Source: an uncultured Actinomycetes bacterium (GTDB lineage: Bacteria > Actinomycetota > Actinomycetes > Mycobacteriales > Nakamurellaceae). From it: a stretch of 8,207 nt of DNA. Position 1 is the stretch's first letter. Each line of letters begins with the position of its first letter. The translations under genes and the position numbers were made by a program. The notes below the pieces were generated by a model. It saw only the letters and a program-made list of their open reading frames with translations, ran no database searches and was not told the origin of the DNA. Below are positions 1 through 6,785 of the stretch, piece after piece. The stretch covers positions 1 to 8,207 of the forward strand of contig CALANS010000045.1 in NCBI GenBank assembly GCA_937926105.1, given 5' to 3'.

Positions 1-2513
1 GCTCCTTGGACGAGATGGACGGGTGGCTGCCGGCGTGGAGCGCGGCCATCCTGCGCTCGCCCGGCGAGATGGCGGCCCGATTCTCCCGGTACCCGAAGGC
101 CGTGACGGCGGCGGCGGACCTGGCCGGCGAGTGCGCCTTCCCGCTCAAGCTCGTCGCCCCGGACCTGCCGCCGTTTCCCGTCCCCGAGAGTCACGACGGG
201 GAGATGGACTACCTGCGGCATCTGACGGCCGCGGGAATGGCCCGCCGTTACGGCCCGGCCTGCGCAGAAACCGAGCAGGCGTATCGGCAGGCGGAGCATG
301 AGCTGGCCCTGATCGAGCGGCTGCATTTCCCCGGCTATTTCCTGATCGTGTGGGAACTGACCCAGTTCTGCGCCGAGCGCCGCATCCTGTGCCAGGGCCG
401 AGGCTCCGCGGCGAACTCAGTCGTTTGCTATGCCCTGGGGATCACCGCCGCCGACCCGATCCGCTACCAGCTGCTGTTCGAGCGGTTCCTGTCCGAAGAG
501 CGCGGAGAGCCGCCGGACATCGACGTGGACATCGAGTCCGGCCGCCGCGAGGAGGTCATCCAGCACGTCTACCAGATGCACGGCCGGCACAACGCCGCCC
601 AGGTGGCGAACGTCATCACCTACCGCGGAAAATCCGCCGTCCGCGACGTCGCCCGGGCTCTCGGCTACGGCACAGGCCAGCAGGACGCCTGGGCGAAAAC
701 GGTGGAGCATCACCGCTGGGCGCAACCCGGCCGGGACGCCGACACCGACACCGACACCGACAGCGACGGAGCCGCGGGTGGGGTTCCGGCGTTGGTGCAT
801 GACCTGGCCGGTCAGATCGCGAACCTGCCCCGGCATTTGGGTATCCATTCCGGCGGCATGGTGCTGTGCGACCGGCCCGTCATCGAGGTGTGCCCGGTCG
901 AGCCCGCCCGCATGGCGGGCCGCACCGTTTTGCAGTGGGACAAAGACGACTGCGCCTACGCCGGGCTGACCAAATTCGACCTGCTCGGCCTGGGCATGCT
1001 CTCCGCGATCCGCTACACCTTCGACATGGCCGAGAAGTGGGACGGCACGGCGCTGTCGCTGTACGGGATCCCGGCGGACGACCCGAAGGTGTTCGACATG
1101 CTGTGCGCCGGCGACACCGTCGGCGTGTTCCAGATCGAATCCCGCGCGCAAATGTCCACCCTGCCCCGGCTCCGCCCCAGGAACTTTTATGACCTGGTCA
1201 TCGAGATCGCCCTGATCCGGCCCGGCCCGATCCAGGGCGGGGCCGTGCACCCGTATCTGCGGCGCCGGGACGGCCTGGAACCGGTCACCTACCCGCACCC
1301 TTCTCTCGAGCCGGTCCTGGGGCGCACCCTCGGTATCCCGCTGTTTCAGGAGCAGCTGATGTCGGTGGCCGTGCGGGCCGCCGGGTTCACCCCGGGTCAG
1401 GCCGACGAGCTCCGCCGCGCCATGGGCAACAAACGCAGCCACGCCAAAATGCAGGCGCTACGTGACCGGCTGTATGCGGGCATGGCGACAAACGGCATCA
1501 CCGGCGTTGCCGCCGACCAGATCTACACCCAGATCGAGGCCTTCGCCTCCTACGGATTCCCCGAATCGCACAGCATCAGCTTCGCCTACCTGGCGAACGC
1601 GTCCGCCTGGCTGAAGCTGTATCACCCGGCGGCGTTCCTCGCCGGGCTGCTCGGCGCCCAACCCATGGGCTTCTACACCCCCCAATCGCTCGTGCACGAC
1701 GCGAGACGTCACGGCGTCACCGTCCTGCCCGTCGACATCAACCAGTCAGCGACCGACGCCACCCTCGAACCGGCTGTGGCCGACCAGCCGCGAACCCCGG
1801 CCGTGCGGCTCGGCCTGACCGCCGTGCGCGGCATCAGTGACAGTCTCGCCGGCGCCATTGTCGCCGCCCGGACGGCCGGCGGGCCCTTCGGCTCCCTGAC
1901 GGATCTCACCGCCCGGGCCGGCCTGGACGGGAAGCAGTTGGAGGCGCTGGCCACCGCCGGCGCGTTCCAGAGCCTGGGTGCCAGCCGGCGCGGCGCCCTG
2001 TGGGCCGCCGGCGCCGCCGCGCAACACCGGCCCGGCCAACTCGACGCACCCACCGAACCGGAACCACCCGCCCTGCCCGGCATGTCCCGCCAAGAACTCC
2101 TCGCCGCCGACCTGTGGTCGACCGGCATCAGCGGCGACTACCCGACCAGCCTGATCCGAGGCCGCCTCGACCGGCTCGGCGTCCTCACCGCACACCAGCT
2201 CCACGGCATCGCCGACCGCACCCGGGTCACGATCGGCGGCATCGTCACCCACCGGCAACGCCCACCCACCGCCGGCGGCGTCACATTCCTCAGCCTGGAG
2301 GACGAAACCGGCCTGCTCAACGTCGTCGTCCCCGCCGGGGCGTGGGCACGCCACGCCCGCGTCGCCCGCACCGCCCGCGCCCTGATCGTCCGCGGCATGC
2401 TCGAACGCAGCGGCCACACCGCTGACGGCCACCCCGGCGCCATCAACATCGTCGCCGAACACCTCCAACGGTTACCGCTCGCCGTACCGGCAGGATCCCG
2501 CGACTTCCGGTGA
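1..2513 (+). CDS. dnaE2: Error-prone DNA polymerase III alpha subunit, DnaE2/ImuC type (5' end outside window)
   Basis: C-family DNA polymerase, 835+ residues visible (numbered from the TTG codon at 6). The frame is open to the left edge, and the N-terminal PHP domain and true start lie outside. Visible landmarks: GRGSAANS at 131-138; the palm motif PDIDVDI at 170-176, giving catalytic aspartates D173 and D175; KFDLLGL at 323-329, giving the third aspartate D325; LIRPGPIQGG at 403-412; a helix-hairpin-helix region around 604-660; an OB-fold around 740-816. The C-terminus SRDFR matches the SRDF(H/R) ending I know from DnaE2/ImuC proteins and argues for DnaE2 over the replicative DnaE1. In the known family this polymerase works with ImuA'/ImuB in SOS-induced mutagenic translesion synthesis; those partners are not in the window. 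An odd Asp-Thr repeat sits at 244-254. All catalytic residues are intact, so the enzyme should be active. Stop TGA at 2511-2513. Confidence 0.93.
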   Translation, partial: SLDEMDGWLPAWSAAILRSPGEMAARFSRYPKAVTAAADLAGECAFPLKLVAPDLPPFPVPESHDGEMDYLRHLTAAGMARRYGPACAETEQAYRQAEHELALIERLHFPGYFLIVWELTQFCAERRILCQGRGSAANSVVCYALGITAADPIRYQLLFERFLSEERGEPPDIDVDIESGRREEVIQHVYQMHGRHNAAQVANVITYRGKSAVRDVARALGYGTGQQDAWAKTVEHHRWAQPGRDADTDTDTDSDGAAGGVPALVHDLAGQIANLPRHLGIHSGGMVLCDRPVIEVCPVEPARMAGRTVLQWDKDDCAYAGLTKFDLLGLGMLSAIRYTFDMAEKWDGTALSLYGIPADDPKVFDMLCAGDTVGVFQIESRAQMSTLPRLRPRNFYDLVIEIALIRPGPIQGGAVHPYLRRRDGLEPVTYPHPSLEPVLGRTLGIPLFQEQLMSVAVRAAGFTPGQADELRRAMGNKRSHAKMQALRDRLYAGMATNGITGVAADQIYTQIEAFASYGFPESHSISFAYLANASAWLKLYHPAAFLAGLLGAQPMGFYTPQSLVHDARRHGVTVLPVDINQSATDATLEPAVADQPRTPAVRLGLTAVRGISDSLAGAIVAARTAGGPFGSLTDLTARAGLDGKQLEALATAGAFQSLGASRRGALWAAGAAAQHRPGQLDAPTEPEPPALPGMSRQELLAADLWSTGISGDYPTSLIRGRLDRLGVLTAHQLHGIADRTRVTIGGIVTHRQRPPTAGGVTFLSLEDETGLLNVVVPAGAWARHARVARTARALIVRGMLERSGHTADGHPGAINIVAEHLQRLPLAVPAGSRDFR
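741..764 (+). repeat. Short tandem repeat (6-base unit GACACC) inside dnaE2
   Basis: Three exact copies of GACACC at 741-758 are followed by a fourth copy with one change (GACAGC, 759-764). The repeat encodes alternating Asp-Thr residues ending in Asp-Ser. It lies in the variable linker between the ARALGYG helix and the PRHLGIHSGGM motif of the polymerase. The unit is a multiple of three, so gain or loss of copies keeps the frame. Confidence 0.85.
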
Positions 2514-2925
2514 CGACACCCGACTCACGGGCCGAACCGAGCCGGCACGTAGAACACACAAAGAACCAGCCGGTCCGAACGCGGGGCGAGCGAGCAATGG
2601 TGCTGGCGCGGACATCGAGCTACTGGCGATCCCGGGCGCCCGGGGACAAGGGGAACGGCGCAGCCGCACCGCACTCGATGACAGTGGCCAGGCTGGCGCA
2701 CCCACCACACACCGCGAACGATGGACGACGCGGCGAGCGGCCGTCGGTTCGCCGGCTTCCCGGCGCCTGTCACAGGCGACTCGGTCAGGTTCGGGAGCGG
2801 GAAGTGCCGTGGCTGGATGATTTGCTGGGCCTACCCACCGCCAGGCTGTCCGCGGATCGTGCCCGCCCTGGACGGCTGGTGCCCAGCGCTCACGGAATGA
2901 GCGGCCCGGGGGCGAGAATGGGGCC
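2514..2925. other. 412-base intergenic stretch with no supported gene
   Basis: This region separates the dnaE2 stop from the start of the CxxC protein. Open frames cross it on both strands (for example 2510-3166 plus and 2472-2945 minus), but their translations are Arg/Pro/Ala-rich, show no family motif and overlap better-supported genes. I see no tRNA, no clear rho-independent terminator with a U-run, and no convincing -10/-35 pair. The one structural item is the palindrome at 2631-2644. The stretch probably holds the 3' end of the dnaE2 transcript and the promoter of the downstream small gene, but neither can be placed. Confidence 0.6.
2631..2644. repeat. Perfect 14-base GC palindrome, intergenic
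   Basis: The sequence CCCGGGCGCCCGGG is identical to its reverse complement. In RNA it could fold as a 5-bp stem with a GCGC loop. No T-run follows, so it is not a classic terminator. It could be a dimeric regulator site, but such palindromes also arise by chance in DNA this GC-rich. Confidence 0.6.
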
Positions 2926-3234
2926 ATGGAGACTCCGGCGGACACAGCTCAAGGACGCTCCGAGCCGCCGGGGCGGTGCTGGTGCTGCGGCTCGATCGAC
3001 GACCCGGGCCTCTTGGTCCATCTCGGCAACCATCCGGAAGTGGCGATGTGCCTTCCGTGTGCCCGGTGGGCAGCCAAGGAGGCCGGGGCGATCGAGGACC
3101 GGAGCAAGTCCGGGCCTCTCGTCACCGTGCGCGAGGGCTTCCGGCGGCTCCGCCGTGAGGTTCTGAACCGCAATTGGCACCGTCACCCTGTGTTCGGGCG
3201 GCCGCTGCGCTGGCTGGGCAAGCACTTGCCGTAG
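2926..3234 (+). CDS. Small protein with two CxxC pairs, possible zinc ribbon, function unknown
   Basis: 102 residues. Two cysteine pairs, C18-x2-C21 (with an extra C20) and C42-x2-C45, are spaced about 20 residues apart, as in a zinc-ribbon or small treble-clef fold. Between them the HLGNHPEVAMC segment resembles conserved small actinobacterial proteins of unknown function that I recall. The C-terminal half (about 55-102) is basic and Arg-rich (REGFRRLRREVL, 69-80), with two Trp (W84, W96), and could contact nucleic acid or membrane; that is inference. There is no signal peptide or membrane segment. ATG 2926 is chosen because it precedes the first cysteine pair and has a purine-rich stretch (GGGGGCGAG) about 10 bases upstream. 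The stop (3232-3234) is 4 bases from the stop of the converging DinB-like gene. No function can be assigned. Confidence 0.72.
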   Translation: METPADTAQGRSEPPGRCWCCGSIDDPGLLVHLGNHPEVAMCLPCARWAAKEAGAIEDRSKSGPLVTVREGFRRLRREVLNRNWHRHPVFGRPLRWLGKHLP

Positions 3235-3238
3235 CGCG

Positions 3239-3805
3239 TCACCGCTCGCCTGGTTCGAGGGTGAGCTGCGTCCGATGGAAGTCGTAGTGCCGGGTGCCGT
3301 AGTGATACACATCGGCGACGGTCATCGTTTCCGTGAAGAACGGGTCCCACCGGACGGGAAAGTGCATCCGCCTGCCCAGCGACTCCTCGCTCTCGGCGTC
3401 GAGACGGCGATGAAGCCGGCTCACCGTGCGGTCCAAGAGCCCTGCCAGGCGGGCACCGTGGAACACGACCGCGCCGCCGCACCCGCCGAGATGGTTGATG
3501 ACATGGAAGAGGCGCGTCCCGGCGTTCAGGACAGCTGCGAACCGACGACCGAAACAATCGGGCAGCCTCCCGAATAGGCGTACGCCGGGCAGCAGCCGCC
3601 ACACGATGAGGTAGCCGAAGACCATGTGCCACAACAACTGGCCGTTCGTCCACCGGGTATCCCGCGTACGGCGACCGAGATCGAACGCCGTCGCTTGCTC
3701 GACGAGTTGGTGCAAGTCGAGTCGGACGCGCTCCAACTCTTCGTGAATCGGCTGCCGGTCGAACTCGTGCGACACCAGGGAAGTGTCGCATCGGAAGGCC
3801 GACAT
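3239..3805 (-). CDS. DinB-fold (DinB/YfiT superfamily) putative metal-dependent protein
   Basis: 188 residues. The DinB/YfiT four-helix fold carries a metal site made of three histidines. Here the likely ligands are H60 in the WTNGQLLWHMVFGYL helix and the H173-x3-H177 pair in HYGTRHYDFHRTQL (168-181). Family members are thiol-dependent transferases or isomerases (mycothiol, bacillithiol) or have no known activity; the substrate here is unknown. The RWTNGQLLWHM, HFPVRWDPFF (148-157) and C-terminal FDFHRxQL-type motifs match a subgroup I recall from Streptomyces. The segment 61-83 is hydrophobic but belongs to the fold helices, so I do not call it a membrane protein. The start is uncertain: ATG 3805 has only a weak GGCGG directly upstream, and homologues as I recall begin near residue 15 (a GTG at residue 11 is an alternative). 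The gene lies 82 bases after the ATPase stop on the same strand. Confidence 0.82.
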   Translation of the reverse strand: MSAFRCDTSLVSHEFDRQPIHEELERVRLDLHQLVEQATAFDLGRRTRDTRWTNGQLLWHMVFGYLIVWRLLPGVRLFGRLPDCFGRRFAAVLNAGTRLFHVINHLGGCGGAVVFHGARLAGLLDRTVSRLHRRLDAESEESLGRRMHFPVRWDPFFTETMTVADVYHYGTRHYDFHRTQLTLEPGER

Positions 3806-3887
3806 CCGCCAGCTCTGGCTCTGTGTTCCGGGTCGAGGAGTGCCGGGCAGTTATCAGGGCGACGTTGCTGGCCGGGACCGAGCCTGT

Positions 3888-5258
3888 TCACTCGTGCCGG
3901 TACTGGTCGGTGTCGAAGAGTGTGGCTTCGGTGGGACCGAGGTCGGTGTGGATGCGGCGGGTGGTGTTGCCAATTTTCCAGAGTGCTTCGCCTTTGCCGA
4001 GGTCGGCGAGGGCCCCGCGTTCGGGGTTGGTGAGGGCGAGTTCGGTTGCGGTGCGGTCGGTTTCACCGGGAGCTTGGCGGAAGATGATCCGCGTGTCGCA
4101 CAGCGCGACCAGGCCGCGGGCGGTGGCCGCGGCGCTGCTGCCGGCGTCGGCGGCCTTGTCCGTATCCGAGAGCGCGTGCGTGATCAAGACGGTCGACGTG
4201 CCGCGGGCCCGGGATAGGCGTAGTTCGGCGTTGACCCGACCAAGGTGGGTCGGTGCGGCGAGGATGCGCCAGGCCTCGTCATAGATGATGAATCTGCTAC
4301 CCGACCCGGCCGCGCCGTCGAGCTGACTGGTAGCGGTGAGCACCGCCAGCGTGTGGGCAAGATCGTTGTCGGCCACGGCCGCGGTGCCGACCGCGATGAT
4401 CGGCGATGACGGATCCGGGGTGGCTGTGGCGGACTGGTCGAGCATGCCGGTCAGTGGTCCGGCACAGAGCTCTCCGAGGGCGGCTCGGATCGGTGCTGCG
4501 TGTTCGCCTCGTTCCGCGGCGAGCGCGGTGACGACGTGGTGCAAGGTGGCGGTGGCGTTGGCGTTGCATGCGAAGCCGGTTGCGGCGGTGAGGGTTTCGC
4601 GGGCTTCTGGGTGCAGAGGTGTGAGTGATGGTGCGAGGGTTTCGACGATCGCGACCATCAGAGCGCTGCGGCGTTGTTCGGCTTGGTGCCGCCAGGCTTG
4701 CTCGTCGGCACCGGGTGGTGGGGTGCCGAGGTCGAGGGGGTTGAGCCGCTCGGGCATGCCGGGGCCGATCCGGATGGCCTGGCCGCCGAGGGCTTCGGCG
4801 AGGCGGGTCCAGTCGCTTTTCGGGTCGCCTGGCACAATCACGCGGTAGCCGCATGCGATTCCGCGCAGTGCGATGGCCATGGCGGTGTTGGTTTTGCCCC
4901 AGCCGATATTGCCGACGATCGCGATGTTCGTGTTCGAAACGATCTGCTGCTGGTAAAGCTGCCACGGGTCGAAGCAGTACCGCTCCCCGGTAACGGTGTC
5001 GTGCCCGATGAACATGCCGTCGTCGGCGGGTTTGCCGGTGAGAAATGGGTAGGCGCCGCCGAGCACGGCGGTCGTATCGCGGTGCGCGGACAGGATGCGC
5101 AGGAACTGTCGATCGTGCCGTTGCCCGTCGCTTCGCGGCGATCGTGCGCCGGGCTCGAATTCCGATGCTGGTGACGCTGCGCTCCGTCGCTGTGGATGCT
5201 TGCTGGTCGTGCCTGCGGTGCGGGTTCCAATGAGGGGCGCTTTTGATCGTCTCGTCAT
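3888..5258 (-). CDS. VirB4/TraC-like ATPase of a type IV secretion or conjugation system
   Basis: 456 residues. This is a cytoplasmic motor ATPase that would energise substrate transfer or assembly of the membrane channel. Walker A is GNIGWGKT (116-123, K122/T123) and Walker B is FIIYDEAW (323-330, D327/E328), followed by the VirB4-type segment LSRARGTSTVLITH (348-361). GDPKSDW (144-150) and RLNPLDLG (171-178) are also typical of VirB4/TraC motor domains. The protein is short against classical VirB4 (about 800 residues): it starts with a basic low-complexity tail (1-50) and goes almost at once into the motor domain, so the usual N-terminal domain is missing. That domain seems to lie in the gene just upstream (5283-6785). 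ATG 5258 is supported by a good AGGAGA site with about 9 bases spacing. A 24-base gap separates it from the previous stop, so it is likely in the same operon. Confidence 0.9.
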   Translation of the reverse strand: MTRRSKAPLIGTRTAGTTSKHPQRRSAASPASEFEPGARSPRSDGQRHDRQFLRILSAHRDTTAVLGGAYPFLTGKPADDGMFIGHDTVTGERYCFDPWQLYQQQIVSNTNIAIVGNIGWGKTNTAMAIALRGIACGYRVIVPGDPKSDWTRLAEALGGQAIRIGPGMPERLNPLDLGTPPPGADEQAWRHQAEQRRSALMVAIVETLAPSLTPLHPEARETLTAATGFACNANATATLHHVVTALAAERGEHAAPIRAALGELCAGPLTGMLDQSATATPDPSSPIIAVGTAAVADNDLAHTLAVLTATSQLDGAAGSGSRFIIYDEAWRILAAPTHLGRVNAELRLSRARGTSTVLITHALSDTDKAADAGSSAAATARGLVALCDTRIIFRQAPGETDRTATELALTNPERGALADLGKGEALWKIGNTTRRIHTDLGPTEATLFDTDQYRHE

Positions 5259-5267
5259 GGCTGTTGT

Positions 5268-5273
5268 TCTCCT
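5268..5273 (-). promoter_or_regulatory. Ribosome binding site of the VirB4-like ATPase gene
   Basis: Reading the minus strand, AGGAGA lies 9 bases before ATG 5258, inside the 24-base gap after the SCO6880-like gene. It fixes the start and shows that the ATPase is translated as a separate protein, not by frameshift from the upstream gene. Confidence 0.75.
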
Positions 5274-5282
5274 GCAACGGGT

Positions 5283-6785
5283 TTAGAGCCTGACGCCGGC
5301 GGGCAGGATGGTGGCGTTGAGTGCGGCAAGTTGTTGGCCGTAGAGGATGCGGGTTTCGCATCCGGCCGCCGCCGCAACTTGCCGAATTCGCGTGGCGGCA
5401 TCGCCGAGCTCGTCGCGGGTCGCCGCGGTGATGGCGATCAGGGCGGTGTGGCGCATGTCGAGGTGGCCTTCCGCGATCTCGGTTTCGCGTTGCAGTGTGT
5501 CGGATTCGCGGGCGGCTTGCTCGGCTGTGTCGAGGGTTCCGATGCGGCGCCGGAGGGCTGCGTCGGAGGCTTGGGCGGTCTTGTCTCGGCCGATCTGGCG
5601 TAGCGCGACCGGGGTGGGGATCGGCTCGTAGACGAGGCTGACCGTGACGATCGCGCCGGCGGGCAGGATCACCGGCGCCAGGAAAGCGGGATGGGTGTCG
5701 AACCTGGGCCATCCGGACACCCACAGGACTTGGTGCCAGGCGGAGTCGGTGCGCACGGTCGACCATGTCTCGTCGACCGCCATCGGACCGGCCGACGCCG
5801 CCGCATCCACAGAGCCGCCGGAACCGCTGCGTCGAGCGCCCGCCGGTCCGTCGTGATGGAGCGGGATGCTGGCCGGGTCGACGCCGTCGATGATCCAGTC
5901 AGCGAGATCAGCTGGGATGAGCCACTTGTCGAGGTCAACGTCGGCGGAATCGAGTGTATCGGCGAGGCCGGCTCGGTGTGCGGCGAGGACTCTCGCGGCT
6001 GCGGTGCGGCCGTGGCCCGCTCGGCGGATCGCCGCGCGGGCGGTCTTGCCGCCGAGGGTCATCGCGAGCAGCGTCTCGTGCCGCCACGCGGCGCGGAACT
6101 GGCTGAGAGTTTCGGCGTACGCGGCCGCCGCAGCAGAAGGAGACTTGCCAACGAGGTCAGCACCGTCACGGCGCCTGGTGATTGCGGTGCCGGTGGCTTC
6201 GGCGACGCCGGGCATCTCGCTGGTATCGGGGCGGGTGCGGTGGATGACGTGGATGCGTTGGATTTGGCCGTCGGAGCCGATCGCGGCCAGCGCCCGTCCG
6301 AATCCGGCGGTTGCGGCGTCCTGCGTTTCCGCGTCGGCATACAAGAATCCGCTTCCGGTAGCGGAGGCGATGGCGGTCCAGGTGTCGGCGGCGGTGTCGT
6401 GCAGGATCGCGGAGCCATCGGCGGCGGCGAACACGGCGAGCTGCTGTGCGGTGCCGGGGATGGGCAGGATTCCGGCGGGTGTGGGCCGGTCGGGTTTGGC
6501 GAGCGCGCGCAGCCGGCCGTTCGCCCCGCGCCAGACGTATTGCACCGCGTCGGGGGTCCATTCGATCAGGGCGCGTCCCTCGACCATCAGTAGCGCGGAG
6601 CCCGCCACCGGCGACATGCCGATGGCGGTGACGAGCCCGGTCGTCATACCCGATGTGACCGTCACGACCGCGACGGCGAGAACGCACGCCGCGAGCGCGA
6701 TGGCGCGGGTGGCCGATAGGCCCAGGACGAGGTTGTGGTCAGGGCGCTGGGCGAAGCGAACCGGGGTCGCGGTCGACGTGGTCAC
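5283..6785 (-). CDS. SCO6880-family membrane protein: PrgI-like anchor plus VirB4 N-terminal-like region
   Basis: 500 residues. An N-terminal hydrophobic hairpin (about 25-44 and 47-68) is followed by a large soluble region. The protein resembles the actinobacterial SCO6880 family, found beside VirB4-like ATPases and TrbL-like proteins. The hairpin near the N-terminus followed by a short strand-rich segment (LIEWTPDAVQYVWR, 73-86) recalls PrgI/TcpE-type proteins. The rest, with SGWPR (357-361), the helical part 410-470 and a C-terminus ending ILYGQQLAALNATILPAG (480-497), looks like the N-terminal domain of VirB4 proteins; this is inference. A Gly/Ser/Ala-rich linker occupies about 311-334. 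There is no Walker A motif. The start is GTG 6785, which overlaps the TrbL-like stop as GTGA and has a GGGAGG site 6 bases upstream, so translation is probably coupled. The stop is TAA at 5283-5285. Confidence 0.85.
   Translation of the reverse strand: MTTSTATPVRFAQRPDHNLVLGLSATRAIALAACVLAVAVVTVTSGMTTGLVTAIGMSPVAGSALLMVEGRALIEWTPDAVQYVWRGANGRLRALAKPDRPTPAGILPIPGTAQQLAVFAAADGSAILHDTAADTWTAIASATGSGFLYADAETQDAATAGFGRALAAIGSDGQIQRIHVIHRTRPDTSEMPGVAEATGTAITRRRDGADLVGKSPSAAAAAYAETLSQFRAAWRHETLLAMTLGGKTARAAIRRAGHGRTAAARVLAAHRAGLADTLDSADVDLDKWLIPADLADWIIDGVDPASIPLHHDGPAGARRSGSGGSVDAAASAGPMAVDETWSTVRTDSAWHQVLWVSGWPRFDTHPAFLAPVILPAGAIVTVSLVYEPIPTPVALRQIGRDKTAQASDAALRRRIGTLDTAEQAARESDTLQRETEIAEGHLDMRHTALIAITAATRDELGDAATRIRQVAAAAGCETRILYGQQLAALNATILPAGVRL

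Noticed and set aside
417..1442. 341-codon open frame on the minus strand opposite dnaE2
   Set aside because: It is a shadow of the GC-biased polymerase gene: its translation has no family motif, while the plus strand has all catalytic motifs over the same bases.
2489..2513. Possible hairpin ACCGG...CCGGT at the end of dnaE2 as a terminator
   Set aside because: Only 5 base pairs with a loop of about 16 bases, and no T-run follows.
2817..2900. 27-codon open frame with three cysteines and several prolines in the spacer
   Set aside because: No ribosome binding site at proper spacing (the nearest purine run is about 20 bases upstream) and no known peptide family; likely chance.
2472..2945. 157-codon minus-strand open frame over the spacer
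   Set aside because: Composition typical of a non-coding frame, no motif, no ribosome binding site, and it overlaps the 3' end of dnaE2.
2510..3166. 218-codon plus-strand open frame overlapping the dnaE2 stop and the CxxC gene
   Set aside because: No recognisable domain, Arg/Pro-rich, and it runs through the better-supported CxxC protein in another frame. The 4-base overlap with dnaE2 is suggestive of coupling but not enough.
5259..5282. Programmed frameshift joining the SCO6880-like protein to the ATPase
   Set aside because: There is no slippery sequence, a TAA stop is followed by 24 non-coding bases, and a good ribosome binding site precedes the ATPase ATG, so two separate proteins are made.
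4297..5766. 489-codon minus-strand open frame across the ATPase and SCO6880-like genes
   Set aside because: The translation is dominated by Arg, Pro and His, typical of a wrong frame in GC-rich DNA. It overlaps two genes with clear motifs and ribosome binding sites.
5691..6593. 300-codon plus-strand open frame opposite the SCO6880-like gene
   Set aside because: Gly/Val-rich low-complexity translation without motifs; antisense shadow of a well-supported gene.
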